From NCBI GenBank assembly GCA_016617855.1, contig JAECUM010001120.1, positions 62,001-126,000 of the forward strand: DNA of 64,000 nt, read 5' to 3'. Below, piece by piece: positions 23,355-37,620 of the stretch. The position numbers and the translations under genes are program-made. How positions within the stretch are numbered: position 1 is the stretch's first letter; every line of letters starts with the position of its first letter. The notes below the pieces were generated by a model, which saw only the letters and a list, made by a program, of their open reading frames with translations, did not search any database and was not told the DNA's origin. Source of the stretch: Megalonaias nervosa. Its lineage: Eukaryota; Mollusca; Bivalvia; Unionida; Unionidae.

Positions 23355-23969
23355 ACATACATTAAAAAGTAACATGCATTTAAAGTGTTGGTATAAAGCA
23401 ATTTGATATAACAATACTATTGGTATATCAAATTGTGATCCGCCCATGACGCAATAATACGCATACATAAACATTCTCGCGAGCGTCTACAGTTGATTCT
23501 AGATCAATGATCAATTTCCCCACATTAGTCACTAGTGACGTATGAAAAATAACGATGAAAAGTATTAATAATCCACGTTTTCTAAATTAATTTAATATGG
23601 TACACATTTTCATCACAATCCTTTCTGCTTTCTGTTCTCCCCTCCCTCTCATGCATAACGGACAAACTGCGCAGAAATGTGGAATGAGAGAGAAAATGAA
23701 TTTGGGCTGGATTAAAACCTTGAAATAGAAATTACACCAAGTAACCTACAAGAATATGGTTCGTCCTAACGATACGTGTGCACTTTCCCTGGGATTTATC
23801 TACGGTGTTTATCAATGATACAATGTTGCAAACCAGTAAATTCCTCGGTTACGTGGTACATATACTGTGATATATTTAATGTTATGTTTTTTTGTTTGTT
23901 TTTTCTTAAATATACCATAATGTTGTAAAAAATCGATTATTATTATTTAAATATGAAAATGTCCAAAGG

Positions 23970-23970
<1 letters not shown>
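23353..23970. other. No gene seen
   Basis: No supported feature. Confidence 0.5.

Positions 23971-24024
<54 letters not shown>
23971..24024. repeat. (CT)n microsatellite
   Basis: Pure CT tract. Confidence 0.97.
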
Positions 24025-24027
<3 letters not shown>

Positions 24028-24182
24028 GACCATCGTAGCAAGATACGGGCTAAAATCTATGAAATGACGAGCGTAGAGGATTTTAGTTTGTGTCATCCCA
24101 TGATGTCTGTGGACTTATGAATGATGATAAAAGTTAAGTCAAACAGACCAAAGAATGAGAGAGAGAGTTTTAATGTCAAACC

Positions 24183-24186
<4 letters not shown>

Positions 24187-24240
<54 letters not shown>
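24187..24240. repeat. (GA)n microsatellite
   Basis: Pure GA tract, 162 bp after the CT tract. The two purine/pyrimidine tracts are complementary and could pair as an inverted repeat. Confidence 0.97.
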
Positions 24241-26299
<2,059 letters not shown>

Positions 26300-27345
26300 A
26301 CGGTGGACCTTACGTTGGGGACACGAAGTTAGGAGTTGATGGGTTCTCGAATGTCATAACCTCTCCAAATCATGACAGAGGTTTCATATATGTAAAACTG
26401 CATGATAAATTTGGTTGAAATCCAACAAGTCTTGGTAAAGCCGTGATGCCGAAACCAAAGTAATGGATGATGGACAATTCAAGACCATAACTCCGGCAAA
26501 TGATGTGCAATTCTGCAAATCAAACTCATTTAAAGATACGCTGCATGAACCAAATTAGGGAGGACTGTCAAATCAGGAGGCAAAGTTCATGTAAATGAAG
26601 TCGTGTAACACTGAAAATCAAACTCATTAAATTACTTATCGATTGAAAATTGAAGCCAAAATTTGGGTGTAACTATAAAAACAAAAATACATTGGTAAGT
26701 TAAAGTTGCAGAAATACAAGTTAAACGAATGAGCGATCAGGGGCAATAACTCCTTTATAGGATGACAATGTAGGCTGAAAAGCTGCATACCAACTTTGAT
26801 TAAAATCCAACAATCATTCGTACAATAATGCTGCAGAAACCAAAGTCAAGATGAAGGATGATGCGGAGCAATAACTTGTGCTGTTGAACGCTGGAGATCA
26901 AACTAATTTATGGTCTTAAAATATGAACCCTTTATAAAGTTGTGCTTATAAACCAAAGTTAGGAGCTTGGACTGTCAGGACCATAACTCAACTAAATGAT
27001 GTCATGGAACAAGGGAGATCAAATTCATTCAAGCGCTCCACAGTATAAAGTCATACGCCATTTTGAAATCGAATAATCTTTAGTGAAGTTAACCAAAGTC
27101 ACGATGGAAGGCAACCATGGTTAATAACTCCTGCAAAGGAAGCCATGGAACGCCTTTTGTTTTCTTCAAAATCTCATCGATGTAAATATAAAGCCACATG
27201 CCAAATTGTATAAAAGGATATGCCGCGGAAACAACGAAAGAGGTCGAACAATCTAGAAGTGGGGGTGGGGTGGGGGCAACTCCTTTAAATGATGATAAAG
27301 AATGCTGAATATCGAACTTGTTCGAGGTTTAATCAATATAAATAA
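26300..27345. repeat. Degenerate ~130-bp tandem repeat
   Basis: Phrases recur about every 110-150 bp: a (c/a)ataactcc...aaatgatg block (near 26355, 26487, 26745, 26865, 26975, 27118, 27270), gaaaccaaagt, and a tgaaatccaaca block. About eight highly diverged units. The same family recurs at 35390-35860. It ends about 240 bp before the ETX-like ORF. Confidence 0.7.
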
Positions 27346-27554
27346 AGTTTGATTGGGTGTACTTTCAGCTTATACAATGGTCGACTCGTTGAAAGAAAAA
27401 ACTTTTCTCTTAAAGGACACATGGAAAGGCATGCTTGCGCTCAATCGCATAATCTCTGGCTTTTCGCTTACGATGTCTTTTCTTTTCTATGTGGAAAGGT
27501 CATGTATATTGCAAGTGGTATATTATCTCTGTGTGTTGATGCACTAATAAATTC

Positions 27555-27574
27555 TTTCATTTTTTTATTTAAAG
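27555..27574 (+). promoter_or_regulatory. Candidate 3' splice site before the ETX-like ORF
   Basis: A pyrimidine-rich tract ending in TTTAAAG lies 10 bp before the ATG at 27585. It would fit the end of a 5' UTR intron, with the whole coding region in one exon. Unproven. Confidence 0.4.
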
Positions 27575-27584
27575 ATACAAGAAA

Positions 27585-28346
27585 ATGACGAATGTCACCG
27601 ATATTGAAGACGTCGTCAAGACATGGGCTTGGACAAGTTTCTGTAAGACTCGCAGTAAAGACCTTCAAAAGCTGAAATACGATGACGTACACTTGGACGT
27701 AAACTGGACCAGGGTCAGATTCATTCCTGGAGATCCGGACTACTCGGATAAAGAAATGGTTGAGAGTCCCAAGTCGAAGGTTGTCTTCACTTCTTCGTTT
27801 GAGAACAATACGGAAACAGAACAAGAACATTCGTTCACAACAGAAAGAACTACGGTATGCACGTGCACCACTCTAGTTTCCAAAGGTTACACGAAAGGAT
27901 TCCACCTAGAACTGAAATTAGGTCTTCCAGAAGAAGTCTGCTCGGCAACTGCAGGATTTGGCCGCGAAGTCAACATGGAAAGTGCTGAGGAAAACACGCA
28001 TGAGGAGACAATCTCCTGGGCCGTGAACAGCAATGTTAAAGTTCCAAAAAAGCATAGAACCACCGCAAAGATGGTAGTGAAGGAGATGCTCTTTAGTGCA
28101 AATTTTAAACTGTCTGTTAAGATAAAAGGTACGGTGGTTGTGGTAATTACTAATATCAAAGACAACAATTCCTTCATCCAATCTGTTGAGGGAGATATTT
28201 CACAGATTCTGCAGGAGGAAGCAAAGAGAGGAAAGACTGGATATATAATAGAAGACCGAGCTGTGACGTGGGTTGTAGAGGGTTCTACTAAGTTTCGATT
28301 CGGAGTGGAGCAATTTGTAAAATTAAACGAGGAACCATTAGAATGA
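27585..28346 (+). CDS. Aerolysin/ETX-MTX2-type beta-pore-forming protein, 253 aa
   Basis: An intact 253-codon ORF, the longest intact host-like ORF in the window. From about residue 60 it has the Ser/Thr-rich alternating pattern of the aerolysin/epsilon-toxin/MTX2 fold. FTSSFENNTETEQEHSFTTE (about 69-88) is the characteristic neutral/acidic strand. GFHLELKLGLPEEV follows, then TAGFGREVNMESAE and EETISWAVNSNVKVP, the region where relatives hold the membrane-inserting hairpin and flanking strands. KGTVVVVITN and a final strand region close the fold. The N-terminal 55 residues are shorter than a typical receptor-binding lectin domain, and no signal peptide or membrane helix is evident. Such proteins occur in many molluscs and other animals with defence, feeding or vesicle roles proposed; the role here is unknown. 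The start is the first ATG after an in-frame TAA. A polyadenylation signal lies 89 bp past the stop. Confidence 0.72.
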   Translation: MTNVTDIEDVVKTWAWTSFCKTRSKDLQKLKYDDVHLDVNWTRVRFIPGDPDYSDKEMVESPKSKVVFTSSFENNTETEQEHSFTTERTTVCTCTTLVSKGYTKGFHLELKLGLPEEVCSATAGFGREVNMESAEENTHEETISWAVNSNVKVPKKHRTTAKMVVKEMLFSANFKLSVKIKGTVVVVITNIKDNNSFIQSVEGDISQILQEEAKRGKTGYIIEDRAVTWVVEGSTKFRFGVEQFVKLNEEPLE

Positions 28347-28434
28347 ATATTCCATAGCAATTTCTTGTATTTTGGTGGAAGCAAAGTCATTGGAAAGGCA
28401 AAATTTAGAAACCTGGACCACTTAGAGGTACGCA

Positions 28435-28440
28435 AATAAA
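28435..28440 (+). terminator. Polyadenylation signal AATAAA
   Basis: Canonical AATAAA 89 bp downstream of the ETX-like stop codon, a normal distance for a short 3' UTR. Confidence 0.65.
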
Positions 28441-29271
28441 AGAACATTTTTAAAACTTTCTTTTATAAATGCATTGAATACTGGATAGCAGAGATTATCT
28501 TGAAAGCTTTATGCTAAAAAAAACCCTGGGTTTATTTATTACTTGAACAACTCGGTCAAAGTATCAGATGCTGGGCATCACTAAATGAGTGAAGGAATTA
28601 AGTATCTGCTGTTTTCAGACTTTAAACGATCAAACCAACTCAGGCCTGTCTGAAAGTTATCTTCAGAGGAATACCTGAAATTACACACCAAGCTTTACGC
28701 AATAAACGTTCTTACTGCATGTTAAAAGGATATAACTACAGTATGAAGATAGCATTTATTGATGAATCACGGGCCATCAAGGTTTAACTTTCCACAGCTA
28801 GATCCCCATAGCAGCAGTGAATTTTTCCAAGAGTGATGAAACATGCTGCAATTTAGACACGCCCATACAATATTGCCCGATTTTTTTTTTTAATCAAAAA
28901 CTGTGTACTCAGTTAATGCGTAATACCAATCTGACAACCCACTGCCTTCGATATTTAATTACGTTGTACCATATTCTACTAATTATTAAATTTTTAGATG
29001 TCCGTTATTATTTTTCTGATGACACAGACTAAGATACAAATTAGCTATTCTTGGTGGCATACATTATCTTTATATTTTTTAATGGTCCATCTAGCCATCG
29101 CCAGTAAATACAAATATAGTAAAATATTCCGTTAAATATTAGTAGAATGCAGGGATAAGAATTGCAAAAATTAAAATTTACTTTTAATAGACCTATTAAA
29201 AGTGAAAATTATGTAAGGAAAGAAATGAAATATATTTAACTTGTAAACTTTTGTTTGCAAAGTTTACATGT

Positions 29272-29275
<4 letters not shown>
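28441..29275. other. No gene seen
   Basis: No supported feature. Confidence 0.5.

Positions 29276-29323
<48 letters not shown>
29276..29323. repeat. (AC)n microsatellite
   Basis: Pure AC tract. Confidence 0.98.
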
Positions 29324-29326
<3 letters not shown>

Positions 29327-29669
29327 AATGCACGCCTCTGGTTTAAAACATCTGGCAAAGAAAATATATTTTATTCTATACATTATATGCCTGCTTCCAA
29401 GAGAAGAATAATACATTATGAAGAGAAGCTTATTGAGTGGGTAAGATGCTTGTCAATTAGGCAAATTACATTTTGACATCAATTTAATGACATTGTGGTG
29501 TTTGTTGACATGGCTTGCACCAACTGTTTTCGAAACACGAGACAGTAAATAGAACTGTTTACTTGATCAGTCTCCATTATTGTACGCCATTGTTGTTATT
29601 CTTGTGAGTTTTAACTAGTTATATCTTCATCTTGTTCCACCATCTTGCAAAATAATCATTTTTGTTTTA

Positions 29670-29790
29670 GAATTAACCAGTTTAACCAATTAACCAGAAT
29701 AACCAGTTTAACCAATTAACCAGAATAACCAGTTTAACCAATTAACCAGAATAACCAGTTTAACCAATTAACTAGAGTAATCAGTTTTAT
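29670..29790. repeat. 26-bp minisatellite, ~4 units
   Basis: The unit CCAGTTTAACCAATTAACC plus AGAATAA repeats with a 26-bp period. The last unit is diverged. Units abut with no unique spacers. Confidence 0.93.
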
Positions 29791-31913
29791 CAGTATTTTC
29801 GATGTTACAGAAATAGATGTAGTCTGAAATGATTTTGTTTCCAGTCATCAATCAGTTTGCTGCTTTAAACTCTTAGGTTCCAGTCCTCGGTTATCATTCT
29901 TCATAAAACCGTATTTTCTAAAATAAAAAAGTATCTTGATTTACTTGACAATATATAGGCAATCTGACCACATTTAACAGCAGGGGCAACTTGACCGAAA
30001 CATTTCAAAAATGTTCTGCCAGAGATCACCACTTCCAACATCATAGACCATCAATTATGGGCTAAAAATGGGTAGTCATAAAAAAAAGAAAATGGCCCGA
30101 TATCAATAGTAGAGAAAATATCTTCCTTTAGTCATTTCAGCTTGTTTTGTTAAACGAGACCTTACAGTTTTAAATCAGTTCCAGTCTGTAATACCCTTAA
30201 CATTCGATATTAAGGCATTTTCATCTTTTACTGCATTATAATTAAATGACACGGAGGTGGGTGCAGGATTATTCGGACTATGGCTGATTCGGACCATGTG
30301 AAATATTATTAAGCTTCGTCTTAGATGTAAATGTGGCACATACAACTGATTAAAATATATTTGATCTTATTTCCCAGGTACGCTGAGCATGGAAAGAAAA
30401 CTCCGATTTTCCGCGAGATGATTACGTAGTTCTGGATGCAAGTCAAATGAAATAATGAACCCGTTTATCTGCATTGCCATTTTAAAAACCAAATGTTTTC
30501 AAAGCAACTCTTAAGCTATTATGAGATATGTGCAGAATTTATCTTTACGTTGTATATTGTACTATATATGTCAGTACTAAAAAAAAAACTACACTAGAAC
30601 TGATAGTGGGGTCCAGTCATATTCATGTTATAATTCAATACAACATCATACGTCTATATCCTGCGGATCTTTTGGACTTCGAATTAATGCAGAAAATTAC
30701 AACGTAATGAAGTTGGTGATGTTATCTTTCTTGAAAACTGAAATATATTTTGCTAATCTTGGTCCGGTATTTTCACAGATATATCGCTGTATCTAGATTT
30801 TAGTATCTTTTAAAGTACTTTTTATTTCTAAGTTATTGAACTCTAATCCCACTGAAGTATAATCAGTAATGTTTTCCAAAACACAATATTTGTTGACATT
30901 AAATTAATCAGTTAGAATGGTTTCATATTTTCACTGTCTGTTTAATACTTCGTTTGATCAAACCTCTCTTAAATTATTTAACTGCGAACATCTGAAGTGA
31001 GATGTTCTCACCAGCAATTTGCAAAGCCCGTTTGCTGCTATAATTAAAACATACCTTTTTAAAAAACCATTTTAGAACACAATATAATGCCGACTTTAAA
31101 TAGCTATGTAATCTTTTGTTACATGGACGTGATATTAAATGTGTTAATAAAATTAAACCTCTATTAAAATTCAAGCTTTAAATCGCTATAATATATGCTT
31201 TAAATATTTACTTTCATAAAGATTTGCAAAATTTTTCAAAGGTGAGAATGATATTAATATTCGATGGTTTCACCCCTAGGAGAAAAACTGAACGGTTAAA
31301 ATCAAGTGCATAATGATATCTTGTTGCTCACCAATAATAACTCTTACACAATGTTTATTTGGTAAACGTAATGCAAAGAATTGTGACATCAATTAAAAAT
31401 TAAAGCCATGGAATAATAATGCAGTGTGTGTGTGTGTGAGAGTGTATACTGATCAAGATAAATGCAATAAACTGACAACGAACAGTGCAAAACTAGTATC
31501 TAACTAGACAAACAAATAAAACAGAAAAACTGCTGTGTTTGCGAAACTTTACACGATTGTTTCTACAGGAATTAAACCTTTAAATGTATTATGTTTCAAC
31601 TAGTTTATTTCAACTTGTTGCGGATGCTGGAAAATATTTTTTATTGATCTAGAAATCGGTGAGCCTAAAACGACGTTATTTTATGTAAATTTATGTAAGC
31701 GCAAATTATATCCCGGATATTTCATTGTTATAGTAGTAATTATAGACTATTAAGCAAACATAGAGAATTATTTAAAGGAAAATGTGTCGGCTGCAAAAGA
31801 TAATTTTGTTTGTGTATGACTTGTCTTTTTCTAATCTTCTTGGTTTAAACCGCTTGGTTTCAATGTTCTAAGGCGGCGTATCTAGTAAGATTCCTTTTCC
31901 TTCCTGGTTTCGG

Positions 31914-31999
<86 letters not shown>

Positions 32000-32146
32000 G
32001 AGTCTTGAAAGTCGGCTATACTGACCTGATTTAATATGTTTCAAAATCTTTCATGCAAATGTGCAAGCTCAAAATCAACATTTTACAATCTCTCTGTTTA
32101 AAACACAGGAATAAAATAAAACTTATGTTCTATGATGTTCCTTTAT
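29791..32146. other. No gene seen
   Basis: AT-rich, with a (TA)n at 31917-31998. The segment is bounded by an inverted repeat (30283-30308 and 32147-32172). No coding region supported. Confidence 0.5.
31917..31998. repeat. (TA)n microsatellite
   Basis: TA tract ending in CACAC. Confidence 0.98.
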
Positions 32147-32455
32147 TCTATAATATTTCACATGGTCCGAATCAGAGAGTAATTTGGTCTAAATCTGCCA
32201 TGGTCCGAATCAGCGAGGTATACGGTCTGAATCAGCCGTAATTCAGTCTAAATCTGCCAAGATCCGAGTCAGTCAGGCATATGGTCTGAATCAACCTGTA
32301 ATTTGGTGTAAATCAACCATGGTCCTTGTCAGTCAGGCATATGGTCCGATCAGTCAGTAATTTGGTGTAATTCAGTCATGGTCCGAGTCAGTCAGGCATA
32401 TGGTCCGATCAGTCAGTAATTTGGTGTAAATCAGCAATGGTCCGAATCAGCCAGC
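32147..32455. repeat. ~59-bp minisatellite of GGTCCGAATCAG type
   Basis: Alternating half-units of the form atggtccga(a)tcag(t)cag and gtaatttggt(g/c)taaatc repeat about every 58-60 bp, about five units. The first half-unit also occurs inverted at 30270-30300. Confidence 0.85.
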
Positions 32456-32771
32456 ATTCAAGGACGATACGCTATGTATTATTGGTACTACAAAGTTAAA
32501 TTTTATTACCTCAAGTATTATAGTGATAATGGTCTGACACTTGAAGGAAATAAGTAGATAAATATGAGTACCACTGGTCACAATGTGGTACACATGGTTT
32601 TGCCGAAGCTGTTTAACTGTGTTTTCCACATATATCATCCCAATACATGAAATAACAAATTGGCAAATGTGCAATTTAAAGTTTTGTTCTAATACCGAGT
32701 CCAGAAAAGTATGCGGAGCTAAAAAATCGAAACGGAATGTACCCTCTATATAAAGATGCAGAAATCTTTCC
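32456..32771. other. No gene seen
   Basis: No supported feature between the two arrays. Confidence 0.45.
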
Positions 32772-33888
32772 TGGTGACATCTTAGATGGACACTAGTACA
32801 ATGTATCTCATGACATCCCATATGAACACCAATACAAAAGTATCTCATGAAATCCCAGATGAACACCAATATAAAAGTATCTCGTGACATCCCAGATGAA
32901 CACAGATACAAAAGTATCTCATGACATCGAATACGAACACCAAAAGTATTTCATGACATTCCATATGAACACCAATACAAACGTATCTCATGACATCCCA
33001 TATGAACACTGATACAAAAGTATCTCATGACATCCCATATGAACACCGATACAAAAGTATCTCATGACATCCCATATGAACACCAATATAAATGTATCGC
33101 ATGGCATCTCATATGAACACTTATACAAAAGTATCTCATGACATCCCATATGAAAACCGATACAAAAGTATCTCATGACATCCCATATAAACACTGATAC
33201 AAAAGTATCTAATGACATTCAAGATGAACACCAGTACAAGATATTTAATGACATCCCAGATGAACACAGTGCAAAGTATCTAATGACATCCTAAACGAAT
33301 ACCAGTACAAAGTATCTAATGACATCCCAGATGAAAATTAGTACAACATATCTAATTGCATCCTAGATGAACATCAGTACAAAGTATCTAATAACATCCC
33401 AGATGAACACCAGTACAAAGTACTTAATAACATCCCAGATGAACACCTGTACAAAGTATCTAATTACATCCAAGATGAACACCAGTACAAAGTATCTTTT
33501 ACATCCTAAATGAACAGCAGCACAAAGTATCTAATGACATCCCAGATGAAAACTAGTACAACATATCTAATTGCATCCTAGATGAACAGCAGTACAAATT
33601 ATCTAATAACATCCCAGCAGAACACCAGGACAATGTATCTAATTACATCCGAGATGAACACCAGTACAAAGTATCTAATGATACTCCTGAAGAACACCAG
33701 TACGAAGTATCTAATAACATCCCAGATGAACACCAGTACAAAGTACCTAATAACATCCCAGATGAACACCAGTACAAAATATCTAATTACATCCAAGATG
33801 AACACCAGTACAAAGTATCTAATTACATCCAAGATGAACATCAGTACAAAGTATCTAATGATACTCCTGAACAGCAGGACAAAGCATT
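32772..33888. repeat. 37-bp minisatellite, ~29 units
   Basis: The unit centres on gtatctcatgacatcccata followed by tgaacaccgatacaaaa, with a 37-bp period in the left half. The right half drifts to gtatctaatgacatcccaga variants with small indels. Open frames on both strands across it are by-products of the repeat. Confidence 0.93.
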
Positions 33889-33944
33889 TCACAAGGATAG
33901 GAATGACTTCATTCATAAGGAGATGGTAATGTTGTAATTATTAA

Positions 33945-34128
33945 GTTATGGTTGTTGATTTGATGTCTTATGGCACAGCAATAAAACTAAGTTATTTAGT
34001 GTCAAGGTAACTGGTCTAACGTGTCCTGCCCAAGGACAAACCATGGTGGCCGTCCCAGGCTGATCTGATGCAGGATTTGAACCTTCAGCTTCGGATAGTG
34101 AGACAAGCATGCTAACCACTAGCTTCCT
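33945..34128 (-). mobile_element. tRNA-derived SINE, family C
   Basis: On the minus strand a tRNA-like head has an A-box-like TAGTGGTTAGC (34111-34121) and a perfect B box GGTTCAAATCC (34073-34083), spaced 27 bp apart. The body contains a GGACGGCCACCATGG block and ends near 33951. Box spacing and sequence suggest RNA polymerase III competence of the ancestor. Confidence 0.75.
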
Positions 34129-34469
34129 TATAAATATTGTGAAAACCTACATGGAAACTGGTGTTATGACTCTGGTTGTGAAATAAAGTATGTTAATGTG
34201 AGATTATCTGAAAAGGATACTATCTTGACAGGAACATATTATAGTGAATAGACGCTTTTGTTCATCTCAGTGCATCTGTATTGAAAATTCAGTTCATGCC
34301 CTAAATACAAGATAAATAGAATCTCAGGTGGAGATTTCAATCTTAGTGATACAGACTGGGATATTAGCACTGCAGTCAATGTGATCCTTGTTTCAGCCCA
34401 GTTATCTTCCGCCTTATAGTTCTTTCCATCAGCGTGAATTTTATGTCTTGTTTTATTTAACTGTCAGTG

Positions 34470-34534
<65 letters not shown>

Positions 34535-35389
34535 TTGTATAGTTTCTACTCTTTACAGAAAGCTGTCACTGAAACCCATTCTTTAAATTTTCTTACATCC
34601 TGATCTCAAAGATTTTGACATTTAAATCTTGAACCAGGATCCTTTTGGAAATAAGACATATAAAGGCTTTATGGGCACTCTTAGGCAATATGGTGTCCCA
34701 TAAAGAATTTATGTGTAATCAAATGACATCTTTGAAAATAAGCCCCCTAAAAGTCTTATGGGTAATCTAAGGACCCCTTTGGAAATAAGCCCCATAAGGG
34801 TTTGAGTTTAATTGATGTGTCTTGTTTTACAAATATAATGTGTATCTCTTTTGTATGATGTATTGGCTTGTATTATCATGTTCAATAATATGTACCTTTT
34901 GTACTATTTTATATTGCTTACTGAATGTTTTCTTTCTTTTAATAATGGATTTATGCATTACACATTGATATTCTGAAATGGATACTACTACTATCACAAC
35001 TCTATTTCTTAATAGTTATGTTAACATGGTTAATTGTGTACATTTTAACAATATGCTTTAGAATTTTGCATTGGTTTAGTTATATGCTACCTAATTGTAT
35101 TTAAATATAAATATACTGAAATCCATTTAATCATTGTTATTTTTGTATCCGTTATACAAAATTGGGTTGATGAAAATTTTCCTGATTTGAGATTAAATCT
35201 CCTTGTCAAATCTACCTTTTTGACCTTTCTGGGCTGTCACATGTATGCACTGATCAGGCAAAAGTTTGAAAGTGTAACTAGAAAAAAAATTTTGTAATAA
35301 AAGAACAAAAAAAACCCCACAATAGAAGTGTGTAATTATAACACAGATGTCACTGCCAATATGGTACATTTGAAGGGCAATGTTTTAGG
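34129..35389. other. No gene seen; (TA)n at 34472-34529
   Basis: Apart from the TA tract, only short internally similar phrases such as ttggaaataag...cataaa(g)g near 34640-34800. No coding region. Confidence 0.5.
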
Positions 35390-35860
35390 TTGAAAAAAAC
35401 ATATCATTTTGCACATAATGAAAACTAAACTTGACATAAAGAGATTCTAAATATTTCGCTTCACGCCAAACTTGGTTTCTGTGACTTAAGTCCCTTGAAT
35501 TAAACAGAAACAAAATTCTGATGCAAATGAAGGGCAAAGTACTCTGTTGATCAGGGGACATAACTTCATTAAATGTGTGGGGGGGGGGGAATTGTAAAAA
35601 ATCAAAACCCAACATAGGTCTTCCTAATGTCATTCCTGGCACCAAATTTCATTTGAATCCACGAAGTCCATCACACAATATTTTGTGAAAATGAAATAGG
35701 AATTAAAGGACAAAGTTCTGAGTTAGACGGGGGCAAAACTCTTGTACAAGTTGTTGGAAAAAGGTGAAAATCAACTTGATCTAGATCATTTAATGTTAAG
35801 TCTCATACACATTTGATTCAAATCCATATTTTCCTTCAAAAGCTACTAAATGGAAATAAA
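35390..35860. repeat. Degenerate ~130-bp repeat, second locus
   Basis: Shares ccaaa(c/t)ttggtt, cataacttcattaaatg and tcaaaacc phrases with the repeat at 26300-27345. About three units, highly diverged. Confidence 0.55.
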
Positions 35861-35869
35861 GTTCCATCA

Positions 35870-37405
35870 TGACAGGATGGAACATGACAACATGACAGAC
35901 ACGGGTAACACCACATTATGGCCCCTCCACAGATAAGGTGTGTGTGTGTGTGTTATTTGGATTTTTAATGTAGCTTTAACAATTTTTCAGTCATATCGCT
36001 ACAATGTCTGCAGTGTGGCAGTTTATAGTGATGTCTAGCACTGGGTTATTATGCCGCCGACATATAGCATGATGTCCTACCCAGTCATATTATCCTGACA
36101 CCAGGCCGACCAGTCCTAACATTAACATCTTAATGCTGAGCGCCAAGCAAGGCAGCTGTTAGTACCATTTTTATAAGTCTTCGGTATGATTTGGCCAGCA
36201 CTGATAAGGCAGTGGCACATGACAGGATAACAGGATATGACAGATAAAGATAACACTATATTATGGACTCTACACAGATATGGCCAGGGGTATACAACAG
36301 GATGCAATGTGACAGGATGACAAACATGACAACACTATATTACAGACCTTTCACAAATATGGCAATGGCAGGGGCATACAATGGGTTGGCAAAATGACAG
36401 TATGACAGACATGAGTAACACTGTATTATGACCCCTCCACAGATAAGGCCGGGGATTATGACAGGATGGAACAACACAGAACAGAGATAGGTAACACAAT
36501 ATTATTACCCCTCCACAGATAAGGCTGGGGATTATGACAGGATGGAACACAACATGTCAGAGATGGGTAACACTATATTATGGCACCTCCACAGATAAGG
36601 CAGGGGATTATGATTGGATGGAACATGACAGAACAGACATGGGTAACACTATATTATGACCCCTCCACAAGTAAGGCAGGGGATCATGACAGGATGAAAC
36701 ATGACAGGACAGACATGGGTAACACTATATTGTGACCCCTCCACAGATAAGGCAGCGGATTATGACAGGATGGAACATGACAGGACAGACATGGGTAGCA
36801 CTATATTATGGTCCCTCCACAGATAAGGCAGGGGATTATGACAGGATGGAACATGACAGAACAGACATGGGTAACAATGGCCCCTTCACATATATGGTAT
36901 AGGCATATAACATAGGTAACACTATATTATGGCCCCTTCACAGATAAGGCAGGGGATTATGACAGGATGTAACATGACAGGACAGACATGGGTAACACTA
37001 TATTGTGACCCCTCCACAGATAAGGCAGGGGATTATGACAGGATGTAACATGACAGGACAGACATGGGTAGCACTATATTGTGACCCCTCCACAGATAAG
37101 GCAGGGGATTATGACAGGATGTAACATGACAGGACAGACATGGGTAACACTATATTGTGACCTCTCCGCAGATAAGGCAGGGGATTATGACAGGATGTAA
37201 CATGACAGGACAGACATGGGTAACACTATATTGTGACCCCTCCACAGATAAGGCAGGGGATTATGACAGGATGTAACATGACAGGACAGACATGGGTAAC
37301 ACTATATTGTGACCCCTCCACAGATAAGGCAGGGAATTATGACAGGATGTAACATGACAGGACAGACATGGGTAACACTATATTATGGCCCCTTCACAGA
37401 TACAG
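35870..37405. repeat. 76-bp minisatellite, ~16 units, interrupted by a SINE
   Basis: The unit contains gacatgggtaacactatatt, gacccctccacagataaggc, aggggattatgacaggat and a gtaacatgacaggaca end. Units from about 36900 to 37380 are almost identical, while those left of 36600 are more diverged. A SINE splits the leftmost units. Confidence 0.94.
35939..36202 (-). mobile_element. SINE family A inserted in the 76-bp array
   Basis: Reverse-oriented copy with a (GT)n start (its 3' tail), the ttaatgtagctttaacaatt block, gtctgcagtgtggcagttta, and catattatcctgacaccagg. It is bounded by GATAAGG at 35932-35938 and 36203-36209, a 7-bp target duplication derived from the array unit. Confidence 0.85.
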
Positions 37406-37569
37406 CAGAGGTATAAAGAAAGAAAAAGCAGATATTCAAAAATATTTCCTATGAACATAAAATAGATGGGCTGATAAAAGTTAGGTCAAAATAGGTTATC
37501 AATGGTGAGAGGAAGCTCAGCTGTCTTGTCAAAAAATCCTCTTCTGACACCAAAAGCATTAATACTGAC

Positions 37570-37620
37570 CATATATATATATTATATATTATATATATAC
37601 ACACACACACACACACACAT
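37570..37620. repeat. (AT)n-(AC)n microsatellite
   Basis: Short imperfect AT tract followed by AC. Confidence 0.93.

Noticed and set aside
27887..28447. 186-codon ORF on the minus strand
   Set aside because: Antisense shadow of the ETX-like gene; composition is a mirror of its codons.
29670..29790. CRISPR-like regular repeats, also 47751-48115
   Set aside because: Units abut without unique spacers and the genome is eukaryotic; these are minisatellites.
32988..33929. Open frames of 76-115 codons on both strands with repeated peptides
   Set aside because: The 37-bp satellite happens to lack stops in some frames; no start context, conservation or splice signals.
34073..34121. Possible tRNA gene
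   Set aside because: A and B boxes are present, but no complete acceptor stem or cloverleaf; it continues into a SINE body.
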